A DNA stretch of 64,000 bases from Shinella granuli (GTDB lineage: Bacteria > Pseudomonadota > Alphaproteobacteria > Rhizobiales > Rhizobiaceae). The position numbers and the translations under genes are program-made. The stretch lies in assembly GCF_004341885.1 (NCBI RefSeq), contig NZ_SLVX01000023.1:43343-107342 (forward strand). Direction: 5' to 3'. The notes beneath the pieces are model-generated. The model made no database searches. It had not been told where the DNA came from and saw only the letters and a program-made list of their open reading frames with translations. Shown one piece after another: positions 7,502-18,216 of the stretch (within the stretch, counting starts at the first letter, position 1; every line of letters begins with the position of its first letter).

Positions 7502-9113
7502 CCATGCCGCCCCCTTCGACATAGACGCGCTCTGCGCAACGACGATCTCCGCCGCACTGGCACGGGCCGCAACGCTTGCCGGCGACGTCGAGGCCGTCGT
7601 GGCGACAGACGGGCGGCTGACCTATGCCGCGCTCGCCGCCGAGGTCGCACGCATCCGCGACGGACTTGCGGCACAGGGCGTGAAGAAGGGCGAGCACATC
7701 GGCCTTTGCCTCGGCAATTCCACGCGCTGGGTGGCGATCTTTCTGGCGATCGGCTCGCTCGGCGCGGTGACCGTGCCGATCAACACCCGCTTCGTCGCCG
7801 CCGAGATGGCCTATGCGCTTTCCCAGTCGAAAGTCTCGCGCCTCATCCTGTGCGACCGGTTCCTCAAGATCGATTTCATCGGCCTGCTGCGGCAGATCGA
7901 CCCCGCGCTCACCGACCGGCTGCCCGCCCCCGCCCTTCCCGATCTCAGGCAACTGATCGTCATCGGGGACAACGTGCCGCCCGCGGCCCTCGCCTGGGAG
8001 GCCTTGCTCGCAAGCGGCACCGAGCCCGCGCAGGCACAGGGCGAGGCCAACGACCCGCTGCTCATCCAGTATACGTCCGGCACCACATCCTTTCCGAAAG
8101 GCGTTCTCCTGACCCAGCGCAGCATGCTGGGCAACGCCTTCGTCTCCGGTCATCGCATGGGCCTTCGCGTCGGCGACCGGTTCCATAGCGCCCGGCCGTT
8201 CTTCCACGTCGCAGGCACGACGCTCTCCATCCTCTCCTGCCTCCAGCACATGGCGACGCTCGTCTCCATGGACCGGTTCGAGCCGGGCGAGGCGCTGCGC
8301 CTGATGGAGGCCGAGCGCTGCACGCATTTCTCCGGCAACGACACGATGGCGCTGATGCTGCTCAGCCATCCCGAGCGCCCGGAGCGACGCCTCGTCCTGC
8401 GCGGCGCCTGGCTCGCCGCCTCGCCGACCATCGTCGCCCGCGTCATCGACGAGCTCGGCGCGGGCGAATGCGTTGTCGGCTACGGGCTTTCGGAAGCCGC
8501 GCCCAACGTCGCGCAATCCTCCTGGTGGGAGCCGGAGGCCGTCCGAATATCCGCCGCCATGCGGCCGCAACCGGGCATCGACATCCGCATCCTGAAGGAA
8601 GACGGCGAGGATGCCGCCTGCGGCGAACCGGGGGAAATCCTCGTGCGCGGCTGGAGCGTCATGCGGGAATATTTCGACAAGCCCGCCGAAACGCGGGCCG
8701 CGCTCTCGGCCGACGGCTGGCTGTCCACCGGCGACCTCGGCGCACTGGACGAGAACGGCAGGCTGAGCTTCCTCGGCCGCGCCAAGGAAATCGTGCGCGT
8801 CGGCGGCGAGAACGTCTCGCCGGCCGATGTGGAGAATGTCCTGCATCGCCATGCGGCGATCCGCCAGGCGGCGGTGGTCGGCGTGCCGGACGAGCGCCTC
8901 GTCGAGGTGACCGGCGCCTTCGTCATCCTGAAGGAGGGCGCCAGGGCCGAACCGGCGGAAATCATGGACTGGGCGAAGGCCAACATGGCCGGCTTCAAGG
9001 TGCCGCGCCATGTCTGGATCGTCGAGAGCTTCGAAGCGATCGGCATGACGGCAAGCGCCAAGATCCAGAAGAAGCAGCTTGCCGAACACGCCCGCAAGCT
9101 GATCGGAGCGTGA
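7491..9113 (+). CDS. AMP-dependent acyl-CoA synthetase/ligase
   Basis: 540 aa, ANL superfamily. The ATP-binding motif YTSGTTSFPKG lies near residue 200, followed by the substrate-pocket helices, YGLSEAAP (adenine motif), STGDLG (ribose-binding aspartate) and a C-terminal SAKIQKKQL segment holding the catalytic lysine. It activates a carboxylate to its CoA ester through an acyl-adenylate. The first 11 bases overlap the preceding crotonase gene. It most resembles medium-chain or aromatic acid ligases rather than acetyl-CoA synthetase, which is about 100 residues longer. Its acid is probably the product of the aldehyde dehydrogenase in this operon. Confidence 0.93.
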   Translation: MISDHAAPFDIDALCATTISAALARAATLAGDVEAVVATDGRLTYAALAAEVARIRDGLAAQGVKKGEHIGLCLGNSTRWVAIFLAIGSLGAVTVPINTRFVAAEMAYALSQSKVSRLILCDRFLKIDFIGLLRQIDPALTDRLPAPALPDLRQLIVIGDNVPPAALAWEALLASGTEPAQAQGEANDPLLIQYTSGTTSFPKGVLLTQRSMLGNAFVSGHRMGLRVGDRFHSARPFFHVAGTTLSILSCLQHMATLVSMDRFEPGEALRLMEAERCTHFSGNDTMALMLLSHPERPERRLVLRGAWLAASPTIVARVIDELGAGECVVGYGLSEAAPNVAQSSWWEPEAVRISAAMRPQPGIDIRILKEDGEDAACGEPGEILVRGWSVMREYFDKPAETRAALSADGWLSTGDLGALDENGRLSFLGRAKEIVRVGGENVSPADVENVLHRHAAIRQAAVVGVPDERLVEVTGAFVILKEGARAEPAEIMDWAKANMAGFKVPRHVWIVESFEAIGMTASAKIQKKQLAEHARKLIGA

Positions 9114-9117
9114 CCCC

Positions 9118-10125
9118 ATGTGGATAGAACCCCCCATGCGGATCGAAACCGATGTGACGCGGCTTCTCGGCATCGACCTTCCGATCATCCAGGCCGGCAT
9201 GTCGTGGGCATCGTCCAACGCGGCCCTGCCGCTTGCCGTGTCGGCTGCCGGCGGTCTCGGCGTGATCGCCGCAGGTCCCATGTATGCGCACGACCTCGCC
9301 GCGGCGATCGATGCGGTGCGGGCGGGCACGGACAGGCCGTTCGCCGTCAACCTGCCGCTCTATCGCAAGGGCGCCGACGAGATCATGGACCTCCTCGTCG
9401 AAAAGCGGGTGCCCGTGCTCATCGCCTCCCAGGGCGGACCGAAGCGCTACCTCGAGCGCTTCAAGGCCATCGGCACCGTCTGCCTGCACGTGGTCGCCGG
9501 TGCGGAGCATGCGGCCAAGGCGGCGGCGGCCGGTGTCGACGGCCTGATCGCCGTCGGCGGGGAAGCCGGCGGCCATCCTCCGCCGGACCTCGTCTCCACG
9601 CTCGTTCTCGGCCGTGCGATCGCAAGGGCCGTGCCCGGCATGCCGCTCATCCTCAGCGGCGGCTTTGCCGATGGATACGGCCTTGCCGCCGCCCTGGCGC
9701 TGGGGGCCGGCGCGGCGCAGTTTGGCACGCGCTTCATGTTGTCCTGCGAGGCGCGTCTGCACGCCGCCTACAGCCGGCGCCTGCTGTCCGCCTCCGTCAC
9801 CGACACGATGGTGGTCGGCCACGGCCTCGGCATGATCCGCATCCTGCGCAACGACTTTGGCGAACGGATGGGGGCGGCGGAAGCGGAAGGACGGCAATTG
9901 GAGGAGCGCAAGGCGCTTTTCGCCGCCGCTTCGCTCAAGGCCGCGGCCTTCGACGGCGATGTCGAGAACGGCAAGGTCGAGGCCGGCCAGAGCGCAGGCC
10001 TCGTCGACGACATCCTACCGGCGGCGGATATCGTCGCCGCCATCGCGCGGGACTATGCGGCGGCGCTTTCCGCCCTGCCCCGCCCCATGACACGCTCTCA
10101 TGAAGGACTGAGCCATGCTGGATAA
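9118..10125 (+). CDS. Nitronate monooxygenase family FMN protein
   Basis: 335 aa, NMO/2-nitropropane dioxygenase family TIM barrel that binds FMN. It opens with LGIDLPIIQAGMSWASS, and AVGGEAGGHPP and LSGGFADG are the phosphate-binding loops; QFGTRFMLSCEA is also typical. The residue equivalent to the catalytic His of class I NMO falls in GGEAGGH. In catabolic clusters such proteins are often misnamed and may act as enoyl reductases or remove toxic nitronates. An in-frame ATG at 9136 would give a form six residues shorter. The gene lies four bases after the ligase stop. Confidence 0.88.
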   Translation: MWIEPPMRIETDVTRLLGIDLPIIQAGMSWASSNAALPLAVSAAGGLGVIAAGPMYAHDLAAAIDAVRAGTDRPFAVNLPLYRKGADEIMDLLVEKRVPVLIASQGGPKRYLERFKAIGTVCLHVVAGAEHAAKAAAAGVDGLIAVGGEAGGHPPPDLVSTLVLGRAIARAVPGMPLILSGGFADGYGLAAALALGAGAAQFGTRFMLSCEARLHAAYSRRLLSASVTDTMVVGHGLGMIRILRNDFGERMGAAEAEGRQLEERKALFAAASLKAAAFDGDVENGKVEAGQSAGLVDDILPAADIVAAIARDYAAALSALPRPMTRSHEGLSHAG

Positions 10126-11545
10126 ACCGCTTCTCATCAACGGCGAATGGCGCGCGCCCGCCGGCAACCGGTCGGCCGGCGTTCACAATCCGGCAACCGG
10201 CGAGGTGATCGCGCAACTGGCCTTGTGCGAACACGCCGATCTCGACGCGGCGCTGGAAGCGGCGCAGCAGGGTTTCGAAACCTGGCGCAGGACCACCGCC
10301 CTCGAACGCGCGAAGATCCTGCACAAGGCGGCCGCCCTTGTGCGAGAGCGCGCCGAAACCATGGCGCAGCTCATGTCCCGGGAGCAGGGAAAGCCGATCG
10401 CCGAGGCGCGCGGCGAGGCGAATGCCGCCGCCGAGCACATCGAATGGCATGCCGAGGAGGGCCGGCGCGCCTATGGCCGCATCATCCCCGCGCGCGTGCC
10501 CGGCGCCCGCCAGGTCGTCCTGCGCGAGCCCGTAGGCCCGGTCGCCGCGTTCACCCCCTGGAACTTCCCGATCAACCAGCTCGTGCGCAAGGTCTCCGCC
10601 GCGCTCGCCAGCGGGTGCTCGATCATCGCCAAGCCGCCGGAGGAGGCGCCGTCCGCCTGTATCGCGCTTGCCCGCGCGTTCCAGGATGCCGGCCTGCCGC
10701 CGGGCGTGCTCGGCATCGTCTTCGGCCCGGCCGCCGAGGTTTCCGAGCACCTCATCGCCTCGCCGGTCGTCCGCAAGATCTCGTTCACCGGCTCCGTTCC
10801 GGTCGGCAAGAAGCTCGGGGCGATGGCCGCCGCCGGGGTCAAGCGCGCGACGATGGAGCTCGGCGGCCATGCGCCCTACATCGTCGCGAAGGACGCCGAT
10901 GTCGAGGCCGCCGTCAAGCTCGGCCTGATGCTGAAATACCGCAATGCCGGCCAGGTCTGCGCCGCGCCCACTCGCTTCTACATCGAGGAAGACGTCTACG
11001 ACGCGTTCCGGTCGGGCTTCGTGGCCGGCGCGCGCGCCATCAAGGTCGGCGACGGCCTGTCGGACGGCGTGCAGATGGGGCCGCTCACGCACGCCCGGCG
11101 GCTCGATGCGATGGCGCGCTTCGTGGACGACGCCGTCTCACATGGCGCCCGGCTGGAATGCGGCGGCAAACGCATCGGCAACAGCGGCTATTTCTTCGAG
11201 CCGACGGTGCTCGGCGACGTGCCGGAAGACGCAGCGATCATGAATGACGAGCCGTTCGGCCCGCTCGCGGCGCTCGTGCCCGTCTCCGATATCGACGAGG
11301 CGATCCGGCGGTCCAACCGCCTGCCCTTCGGCCTCGCCGCCTTCGGCTTCACCCGCTCGCTCGCCACGGCCGACCGGTTTTCGACCGAGCTTGAAGCCGG
11401 CATGGTCTCGATCAACCATTTCGGCCTCGCGGCCGCGGAAACGCCGTTCGGCGGCCTCAAGGAGAGCGGCTACGGCAGCGAGGGCGGCAGCGAAACGCTC
11501 GATGCCTACCTGACGACGAAGTTCGTCAGCCATATCGGCCTGTGA
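10115..11545 (+). CDS. NAD(P)-dependent aldehyde dehydrogenase (succinate-semialdehyde dehydrogenase-like)
   Basis: 476 aa, ALDH superfamily of GabD type. Seen are TPWNFPINQL (Rossmann entry), SFTGSVPVGK (cofactor binding), ELGGHAP (general base Glu) and NAGQVCAAP with the catalytic cysteine, then EPFGPL near the C-terminus. All catalytic residues are intact. It overlaps the previous gene by 11 bases. It probably oxidises the aldehyde produced by the GMC alcohol oxidase/dehydrogenase just downstream to an acid that the ligase converts to its CoA ester. Exact aldehyde unknown. Confidence 0.93.
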   Translation: MLDKPLLINGEWRAPAGNRSAGVHNPATGEVIAQLALCEHADLDAALEAAQQGFETWRRTTALERAKILHKAAALVRERAETMAQLMSREQGKPIAEARGEANAAAEHIEWHAEEGRRAYGRIIPARVPGARQVVLREPVGPVAAFTPWNFPINQLVRKVSAALASGCSIIAKPPEEAPSACIALARAFQDAGLPPGVLGIVFGPAAEVSEHLIASPVVRKISFTGSVPVGKKLGAMAAAGVKRATMELGGHAPYIVAKDADVEAAVKLGLMLKYRNAGQVCAAPTRFYIEEDVYDAFRSGFVAGARAIKVGDGLSDGVQMGPLTHARRLDAMARFVDDAVSHGARLECGGKRIGNSGYFFEPTVLGDVPEDAAIMNDEPFGPLAALVPVSDIDEAIRRSNRLPFGLAAFGFTRSLATADRFSTELEAGMVSINHFGLAAAETPFGGLKESGYGSEGGSETLDAYLTTKFVSHIGL

Positions 11546-11552
11546 GCGCCTG

Positions 11553-13136
11553 ATGAAAAGCTACGACTACATCATCGCCGGCGGCGGCTCGTCCGGCTGC
11601 GTTCTCGCAAACCGGCTCGTGACGGCAGGCAAGAGCGTCCTGCTTCTCGAAGCGGGGCCTGCCGACAACACGCCCTATATCCACATCCCCGCCACCTTCG
11701 TGAAGGTTCTCGGCACCCGGCGGACTTTTATGTACGCCACCGAGCCGGAACCAGGCGCCAACAACCGGGTCCTGCTCGTGCCGCAAGGCAGGACGCTCGG
11801 CGGCGGCTCGTCCGTCAACGCGATGATCTACATCCGCGGCCAGGCCGAGGACTATGACACCTGGCGCGACCTCGGCTGCGAGGGTTGGGGATACGAGGAC
11901 GTGCTGCCGGTCTTCCGCCGTTCGGAGGACAACGAGGTTCTCGCCGACGACTATCACGGCACCGGCGGTCCCCTGAAGGTCTCCGAGCCCCGCTTCCGCC
12001 ACCCGATCAGCGCGGCCTTCGTGCGGGCCGCGCAGCAGGTCGGCCTTGCCTATTCACACGATTTCAACGGCGTCCGGCAGGACGGCGTCGGCTTCTACCA
12101 GACGACGACGACCAATGCCCGGCGCGGCTCCACGGCGGTGACCTACCTGAAGACGGTGCGCCGCTCCCCTCTCCTGGACATCAGCACGGAGAGCATCGCG
12201 ACGAAGATCATCCTGGAGAACGGCGCGGCGGCCGGCCTTGCCTATCGTCGGCGGGACGGCAGCATTTATGAAGCAAGGGCGAAAGAGGAGGTCATCCTTT
12301 GCGCCGGGGCGCTCGCCACGCCGAAAATCCTGATGTTGTCCGGCATCGGCCCGGGCGAGATGCTCGCGCAGCATGGCATCCCGGTCGTCCGCGAGCTTCC
12401 CGGTGTCGGCGAGAATTTCCAGGACCACATCGCCGTCTCCGTCTACGGCATCACCGATCGGCCGATCTCGCTGAAGGACCAGGACAAGGGCCTGAAGGCC
12501 ATCGCAAACGGGCTTCGTTATCTGTTCGGGCGGTCCGGCCTCTTGTCGTCGAATGTCGTGGAAAGCGGCGGCTTCATCGACACGAGCGGCGGCGGGCGGC
12601 CCGACATCCAGATCCACGTCACGCCCACTCTTGTGGGCGATGCCACCCGCGGCCAGATGGAGGGCCACGGCGTCTCGATCAATCCCTGCATCCTGCGCCC
12701 CGTCTCGCGCGGCAAGGTTTCGCTGCGCAGCAACCGGGTGGAGGATCCGATCCATTTCGTCGGCAACAACCTGGTCGCCCGGGAAGACGTCGACACCCTG
12801 GTGCGCGGCATCAGGCTCTCGCGCGAGATTCTCGCCGCTCCCGCCATGAAGGCCCTCGGCTTCCGGGAACTGGCCCCCGGGGACGACAAGTCGTCCGATG
12901 CGGACTTCGAGGCGCATGCGCGGGCCAATGCCAAGACCGTCTACCACCCGGCCGGCACCTGCAGGATGGGCCGGGACCGGCTGTCGGTCGTCGACAACCG
13001 GCTGCGGGTGCAGGGTATCCCGCGCCTGCGCATCGCCGACGCCTCGATCATGCCCACCCTCGTGAGCGGCAACACGAACGCGCCCTGCATCATGATCGCG
13101 GAACGGTGCTCCGACTTCCTGCTGGGCCAGCAATGA
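11553..13136 (+). CDS. GMC-family FAD oxidoreductase (choline/alcohol dehydrogenase-like)
   Basis: 527 aa, the common length for BetA and AlkJ-type enzymes. The FAD-binding GGGSSGCVLANRL is at the N-terminus, the GMC signature GGGSSVNAM near residue 90 and VYHPAGTCRMG near 465 with the active-site histidine; the C-terminal GNTNAPCIM segment also matches. It oxidises a primary alcohol to an aldehyde. It starts seven bases after the aldehyde dehydrogenase and is last in the operon. The pair GMC plus ALDH plus CoA ligase suggests the imported compound, or a breakdown product, is an alcohol. Choline dehydrogenase itself is unlikely because no betaine genes are nearby. Confidence 0.93.
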   Translation: MKSYDYIIAGGGSSGCVLANRLVTAGKSVLLLEAGPADNTPYIHIPATFVKVLGTRRTFMYATEPEPGANNRVLLVPQGRTLGGGSSVNAMIYIRGQAEDYDTWRDLGCEGWGYEDVLPVFRRSEDNEVLADDYHGTGGPLKVSEPRFRHPISAAFVRAAQQVGLAYSHDFNGVRQDGVGFYQTTTTNARRGSTAVTYLKTVRRSPLLDISTESIATKIILENGAAAGLAYRRRDGSIYEARAKEEVILCAGALATPKILMLSGIGPGEMLAQHGIPVVRELPGVGENFQDHIAVSVYGITDRPISLKDQDKGLKAIANGLRYLFGRSGLLSSNVVESGGFIDTSGGGRPDIQIHVTPTLVGDATRGQMEGHGVSINPCILRPVSRGKVSLRSNRVEDPIHFVGNNLVAREDVDTLVRGIRLSREILAAPAMKALGFRELAPGDDKSSDADFEAHARANAKTVYHPAGTCRMGRDRLSVVDNRLRVQGIPRLRIADASIMPTLVSGNTNAPCIMIAERCSDFLLGQQ

Positions 13137-13169
13137 CCTGTGCTTGCATACCCATTTGAACTGTTGATG

Positions 13170-14282
13170 TTATCTGAGGAAATTCCGGAAATGGTTTAGT
13201 GAGAAGACGAACAGCGCCGCGCCGATAAGGAACATGGCGGCCAGTTGCGGCCACACCACATCGAACCCGGCACCACGGAACAGCACGGCCTGCGCCAGCA
13301 TCACGAAATGCGTGTTGGGCGCGGCGAGCATGATGAACTGGATGATATCAGGCATGCTTTCGCGCGGGGTGACGCCGCCCGACAGCAGTTGCAGCGGCAT
13401 CAGCACCATCATCAGCAGGAGCCCGAATTGCGGCATCGAGCCGGCAATGGTGGCGAGGAAGATGCCGAGGCAGGTCATGGCGAAGATGTCGAGCGCGGCG
13501 CCGGCAAGGAACAGGAGCAGCGAACCGTTGACCGGCACGGCGAGCAGTCCCTCCACGACGAAGACGAGGCAGAAGGCCGACGCCGCCAGCACGATGAGGC
13601 CCATCGACCAGACCTTGCTCACCATGATCTCGAAGGCCGTCACCGGCATCACCAGGAGGTGCTCGATGGTGCCGTGCTCGCGCTCGCGGATGAGCGCGGC
13701 GCCGGTGAGGACGATCGACAGCATGGTGATCGAGGTGATGACGTCGCTGATCGCGCCGAACCATCCCTTGTTCAATTCCGGATTGAACCGGGCGCGCAGG
13801 TCGAGGGTGACGGGCAGGACGGCCTCGGACCGATGGCCGGCGAGGAATTCGCTGATCTCGCCCGATACGATCGACTGCACGTAGCCCCCGCCGGTGAAGG
13901 CCTGCGACATGCGTGTCGCGTCTATGTTGAGCTGGAGGGCCGGCGCGCGGCCGGCGAGGAGATCGCGCTGGAAGTTCGGCGGGATGTCGAGCGCGAACGT
14001 GTCGAGGCCGGCATTCATGCGGCTGTCCATCTCCTGCTGGGAAATGAGCGCCGGGGCGAGGAAATAGGGCGGATAGAAGGCGCCGGCGATGCGCGTCGAC
14101 ACGGCCGATCGGTCCTCGTCGACGATGGCGATCGGCGCCCGGTTGAGCGTTTCCGGCATCGCCTTCGACGCCGTGTAGATCGCGGCCGTGAAGGCGTAGA
14201 CGATCAGCACCAGAAGCATCGGATCGCGCAACAGGCCGCGCAGTTCCTTGATGCCGAGATGGAGGACGTTCGCCGCCCGCAT
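13170..14282 (-). CDS. ABC-2 type permease (YhhJ/YbhR-like)
   Basis: 370-aa membrane protein with one N-terminal helix (LVLIVYAFTAAIY, about 24-36), a large extracytoplasmic domain of some 130 residues, then five or six helices from about 175. HGTIEHLLVMPVTAFEIM is the conserved cytoplasmic segment of drug/lipid ABC-2 exporters. Its start touches the stop of the RbbA-like gene, so it completes an HlyD / ATPase-fusion / permease exporter, the order of E. coli yhiI-rbbA-yhhJ. Substrate unknown. It ends about 33 bases from the convergent GMC gene with no clear terminator between them. Confidence 0.92.
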   Translation of the reverse strand: MRAANVLHLGIKELRGLLRDPMLLVLIVYAFTAAIYTASKAMPETLNRAPIAIVDEDRSAVSTRIAGAFYPPYFLAPALISQQEMDSRMNAGLDTFALDIPPNFQRDLLAGRAPALQLNIDATRMSQAFTGGGYVQSIVSGEISEFLAGHRSEAVLPVTLDLRARFNPELNKGWFGAISDVITSITMLSIVLTGAALIREREHGTIEHLLVMPVTAFEIMVSKVWSMGLIVLAASAFCLVFVVEGLLAVPVNGSLLLFLAGAALDIFAMTCLGIFLATIAGSMPQFGLLLMMVLMPLQLLSGGVTPRESMPDIIQFIMLAAPNTHFVMLAQAVLFRGAGFDVVWPQLAAMFLIGAALFVFSLNHFRNFLR

Positions 14283-17014
14283 CAGCGTGCCTGCTTTCTG
14301 AGGAACGCCGCGCCGAGGCCGATGAGGACCGGAATGGCGATCAGCAGCGGCACGAAGGCGCCCGACAGCTCCGCAAAACCGAGCGCCTTGGAGAAGGTGC
14401 CGCGCGCGATGGTGACGAAATAGGTCGTCGGGTAGATATGGCCGATGAAGGCCCCGAAGCCCTGGAGCGAGGAGACGGGATCGATGAGGCCGGAATATTG
14501 CGCGGCCGGGATCATGGTGACGAGCGCGGTGCCGAAGATCGCCGCGATCTGGCTGTTCAGGAAGGTGGAAAGGACGAGCCCCATGGCGGTTGCCACGATG
14601 ACATAGAGGAACGCCGCTGCCGCAAGGGTCGCGAAGCTGCCGGTGAAGGGCACGGCGAACACGACGACGGCGAAGGCCGCCAGCAGCAGGAAATTCAGCA
14701 TCGCCACGGCCACATAGGGGATCTGCTTGCCGATGAGGAATTCCAGCCGCGTCACCGGCGTGACGTAGAAATTGACGATCGAGCCCAGTTCCTTCTCGCG
14801 CACCACGCTCAGCACCGCCAGCATGGACGGGATCATCAACAGCAGCATCGGGATGACGGCCGGCGCCATGGCATCGAGGCTGCGCACATCCGGATTGTAG
14901 CGATAGCGGACCTCGAACCGGAAATCGCCTTGCGCGGCATCCTTGCCGTAGATCTCGCGCGCCTTCTGCGCCAGCCAGGTCATGTGCATGCCTTCGACAT
15001 AGCCGCGAACGGTCTCGGCCCGCGCCGGCATCGCGCCGTCGATCCAGGCGCCGATGGCGACGGTGCGGCCGCGCGCCAGGTCACGCCCGAAGCCCGGCGG
15101 GATTTCCAGCGCAAGACTGATCTCGCCGCTTTCCATGCGCCGGTCCATGTCGGCATAGCCGGTGAGCGGCGGCCTTTCGGTGAAGAAGCGCGAGCCCGAC
15201 AGCTGGAGCCCGTAATCCCGGCTGATGGCGGTGTCGTCGTGGTCGAGGATGGCGAAGGACAGGTTCTCGACATCCATGTTGATGCCGTAGCCGATCACGA
15301 ACATCAGGATCAGGCTGCCGATCGTGGCGAGCGTCGCCCGGATCGGGTCGCGCACGAGTTCGAGCGTTTCGCGCCGCGTATAGGCGAACATGCGGCGGAC
15401 GTCGAAAAGGCGGGACCGGGCGCGCGGGGTTTCGTCGCGCGAGGGCGGTGCCGCCGGTGCGGAGACGGTGACCGCCTGTGCCGCCGTGGCGTCCTCCAGA
15501 TAGCCGACGAAGGCCGCCTCCAGCGTATCAGCGGAGCGACTGGCGACGATGGCCGCCGGGGTATCGCTGACGAGAACCTTCCCGGCATGCATCAGCGAAA
15601 TGCGGTCGCAGCGCTCGGCCTCGTTCATGAAATGGGTCGACACGAAGATCGTGACGCCCTGGCGCCGCGACAGGTCGGCGAGGATGCGCCAGAAGCCGTC
15701 GCGCGCGACGGGATCGACGCCGGACGTGGGCTCGTCGAGGATCAGGATATCGGGCGCATGGATGGTCGCGACCGCCAGCGACAGCCGCTGGCGGATGCCG
15801 AGCGGCAGGGCGCCGGGCAGCGCGTCCATGTGGCCGGCAAGCTCGAATTGTCCGGCCGTCTCCCCGACCCGCGCCGGGATCGTTTCCGCGGGAAGGCCGA
15901 AAAGGCGGGCGTGCAGTTCGAGATTTTGGCGGACCGTGAGTTCCGAATAGAGGGAGAAGCCCTGCGACATGTAGCCGACGCGCCGCCGGATCGTGAGGTC
16001 GCGCGGATCGATATCCCGGCCGAACAGTCTCGCCCGGCCGCCGCTCGCCTCCAGAAGGCCGGTCAGCATCTTCATGGTGGTCGTCTTGCCGCAGCCGTTC
16101 GAGCCGAGGAAGCCGAAAATCTCGCCGCGCGCGATGCGGAAGCTCACATCGTCGACGGCCGTGAAATCGCCGAACCGCATGCTCAGGTGCTCCGCCTCGA
16201 TGGCGGTCTCCTCGCCGCCGCCGGCCGGGCGCGGCGGGATGACGACCTTCCGATAGCCGTCGCGCTTTGCGGCGGGCAGGAGGGCGATGAAGGCGGCGTC
16301 GAGGTCGGTGGTGCCCGTGCGCCGGAGAAGCTCGGCCGGCGGGCCGCAGGCGAGGATCCGCCCGCCATCCATGGCCACCAGCCAGTCGAAGCGCGCCGCC
16401 TCCTCCATATAGGCGGTGGCGACGATCACGCTCATGCCCTCGCGGCTCAAGCGGATCCGTTCGATCAACTGCCAGAACTGCCGGCGCGCCAGCGGATCAA
16501 CGCCGGTCGTCGGCTCGTCGAGGATCAGGAGGTCCGGGTCGTGGATCAGGGCGCAGCAGAGGCCGAGCTTCTGCTTCATGCCGCCCGAGAGTTTTCCGGC
16601 GGGGCGCTCCGCGAAAGGGGCGAGCCCGGTATCGTCCAGAAGCTCGGCGATGCGGCGCTCCCGCTCCTGCCGGCCGTGACCGAAAAGCCGGCCGAAGAAG
16701 TCGATATTGTCGAACACGGAAAGGGTCGGATAGAGGTTGCGCCCGAGACCCTGCGGCATGTAGGCGATGCGCGGATAGACGCCGTGCCGGTGCGCGGCGC
16801 GCGCCATGTCGCCACCGAGAACCTCGATGCGGCCCTGCTGGATCGCCCGCGCGCCCGCAATCAACGAGAGCAGGCTGGACTTGCCCACGCCGTCCGGCCC
16901 GATCAGGCCCACCATGCAGCCGGCCGGAATGTCCAGCGTCACGGCGTCGAGCGCCCGCGTCCTGCCGTAGGAAAGGCCGACATTCTCCAGCCGGGCCACC
17001 GGGGACCCGCTCAT
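14282..17014 (-). CDS. rbbA: RbbA-like fused ABC transporter (ATPase-ATPase-permease)
   Basis: 910 aa. Two ABC ATPase domains are fused to an ABC-2 permease. Domain 1 has GPDGVGKSS and [11 protein letters not shown]; domain 2 has [10 protein letters not shown] but a weakened signature, [12 protein letters not shown], lacking SGG. The C-terminal 370 residues hold one helix, a large periplasmic region and then about five helices. The ATG at 17014 overlaps the HlyD stop (ATGA), which decides the start over an upstream in-frame ATG. E. coli RbbA has been called ribosome-associated, but in this operon it looks like an exporter component with the flanking HlyD and permease. Confidence 0.93.
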   Translation of the reverse strand: MSGSPVARLENVGLSYGRTRALDAVTLDIPAGCMVGLIGPDGVGKSSLLSLIAGARAIQQGRIEVLGGDMARAAHRHGVYPRIAYMPQGLGRNLYPTLSVFDNIDFFGRLFGHGRQERERRIAELLDDTGLAPFAERPAGKLSGGMKQKLGLCCALIHDPDLLILDEPTTGVDPLARRQFWQLIERIRLSREGMSVIVATAYMEEAARFDWLVAMDGGRILACGPPAELLRRTGTTDLDAAFIALLPAAKRDGYRKVVIPPRPAGGGEETAIEAEHLSMRFGDFTAVDDVSFRIARGEIFGFLGSNGCGKTTTMKMLTGLLEASGGRARLFGRDIDPRDLTIRRRVGYMSQGFSLYSELTVRQNLELHARLFGLPAETIPARVGETAGQFELAGHMDALPGALPLGIRQRLSLAVATIHAPDILILDEPTSGVDPVARDGFWRILADLSRRQGVTIFVSTHFMNEAERCDRISLMHAGKVLVSDTPAAIVASRSADTLEAAFVGYLEDATAAQAVTVSAPAAPPSRDETPRARSRLFDVRRMFAYTRRETLELVRDPIRATLATIGSLILMFVIGYGINMDVENLSFAILDHDDTAISRDYGLQLSGSRFFTERPPLTGYADMDRRMESGEISLALEIPPGFGRDLARGRTVAIGAWIDGAMPARAETVRGYVEGMHMTWLAQKAREIYGKDAAQGDFRFEVRYRYNPDVRSLDAMAPAVIPMLLLMIPSMLAVLSVVREKELGSIVNFYVTPVTRLEFLIGKQIPYVAVAMLNFLLLAAFAVVVFAVPFTGSFATLAAAAFLYVIVATAMGLVLSTFLNSQIAAIFGTALVTMIPAAQYSGLIDPVSSLQGFGAFIGHIYPTTYFVTIARGTFSKALGFAELSGAFVPLLIAIPVLIGLGAAFLRKQAR

Positions 17015-18081
17015 TGCAGCAGGCTTTTCTGGAGGGCGGCGGGCCATTCGGCCTCGGGGTCGATGCGGATATAGGCGACGCCGGGAAGCCCGGTCTTCAC
17101 CTGCTGGATGTATTTGCGCAGCAGCTCCGGCGCGATCTTCGCCTTGATCCGGAACATCAGCTTCTGGCGCTCCTCCTCGGTCTCGACCGTCTTCGGCGTG
17201 AACTGCGCCACATCCGCGACGAAGGTCGCCCGGGCCGGGATGACATATTGCGGCGCGGCGTCGAGGACGAGCCGGACCTCCGTGCCGATCGCGACGCGGC
17301 CGGCCTCCGCCGTCGGCAGGAAGAACGTCATGGAGACATCGCCGAGATCGACGAGGTTGAGCACCCGGCCGCCGCTGCCCAGCACCTCGCCCGGCTGGGC
17401 GACGCGATACTGCACGCGCCCGTCGCGCGGCGCGCGCAGCGTCCCGTCGTCGATTTCCGTGTCGATGGCCTCGATCGCCGCGCGCGCCGCATCGACGGCG
17501 GCTTCCGCATCCACGACCAGCGCCTTCGCCGCGTTGATCGCCGCATCGCTTGCCGCAAGCTGCGCCTCGGCGGCGGCGACCGCGGCGGCGGCGCTGCGCT
17601 CGGCCGCGCGGCCGTTGTCGAGGATCTGCTGCGAGATCGTGCTGCTGGCGGCAAGCTGTTCCGAGCGCGCCAGCGTGCGCTGCGCCACGTCGTGCTCGGC
17701 CTCGCGCTGCGTCACCACGGCGGCGGCGGCCGTCCTTTCGGCCTCCCGCTGGACGATCAGCGTCCTGGCGGTGTCCACGCCGATCGACGCGCGCTGCAAC
17801 TGCGCCTCCGCCTGCCGGCGCCGGGCCTGCATCTCCGACATATCCATGCGGGCAAGGACGTCGCCCGCCTTCACCAGATCGCCTTCGTCGACGAGGATGT
17901 CCCTGATCCGCCCCGGCGACTTCGCCGAGATATCGATCTCGACGGCCTCGATGCGCCCGTTGCCGCGCGCCAGGCCTTGCGGCAACGCGCCGTTGCGGGA
18001 TTGCTGCCAGGCATAATATCCACCGGCGGCAAGGACCGCGAGCAGGATGGCGCCGAGCCGGAAGCCGCCGCCGGCCTTCAT
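17011..18081 (-). CDS. HlyD-family periplasmic adaptor (YhiI-like)
   Basis: 356 aa. An N-terminal anchor ([17 protein letters not shown]) is followed by a half-lipoyl domain ([16 protein letters not shown]), a long Ala/Glu/Arg-rich coiled coil of some 140 residues, and the second lipoyl and beta-barrel parts ending [10 protein letters not shown]. It connects the inner-membrane exporter to the periplasm or an outer-membrane channel. The start is set at the ATG before the anchor; a longer frame upstream has no plausible signal. The ribosome binding site is weak, so the exact start is uncertain. It is first of three coupled export genes and has an FNR/FixK-like box about 136 bases upstream. Confidence 0.9.
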   Translation of the reverse strand: MKAGGGFRLGAILLAVLAAGGYYAWQQSRNGALPQGLARGNGRIEAVEIDISAKSPGRIRDILVDEGDLVKAGDVLARMDMSEMQARRRQAEAQLQRASIGVDTARTLIVQREAERTAAAAVVTQREAEHDVAQRTLARSEQLAASSTISQQILDNGRAAERSAAAAVAAAEAQLAASDAAINAAKALVVDAEAAVDAARAAIEAIDTEIDDGTLRAPRDGRVQYRVAQPGEVLGSGGRVLNLVDLGDVSMTFFLPTAEAGRVAIGTEVRLVLDAAPQYVIPARATFVADVAQFTPKTVETEEERQKLMFRIKAKIAPELLRKYIQQVKTGLPGVAYIRIDPEAEWPAALQKSLLQ

Positions 18082-18216
18082 GGCGAGACCGGACGGTTCG
18101 CGGCCCGCAACGCCGGGTTCCCGTCGCCGCTGCTCTCTCGTGATGCTGTCATGGCTCCTTGCTCCGCTATCCTGCGATCCTTCCGAAATCAAAACCAGAA
18201 CCCGGCCGCGGCGGCC

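Noticed and set aside
7380..9350. Long minus-strand open frame (656 codons) across the acyl-CoA ligase
   Set aside because: It is the reverse shadow of the plus-strand ligase and crotonase genes and has no domain.
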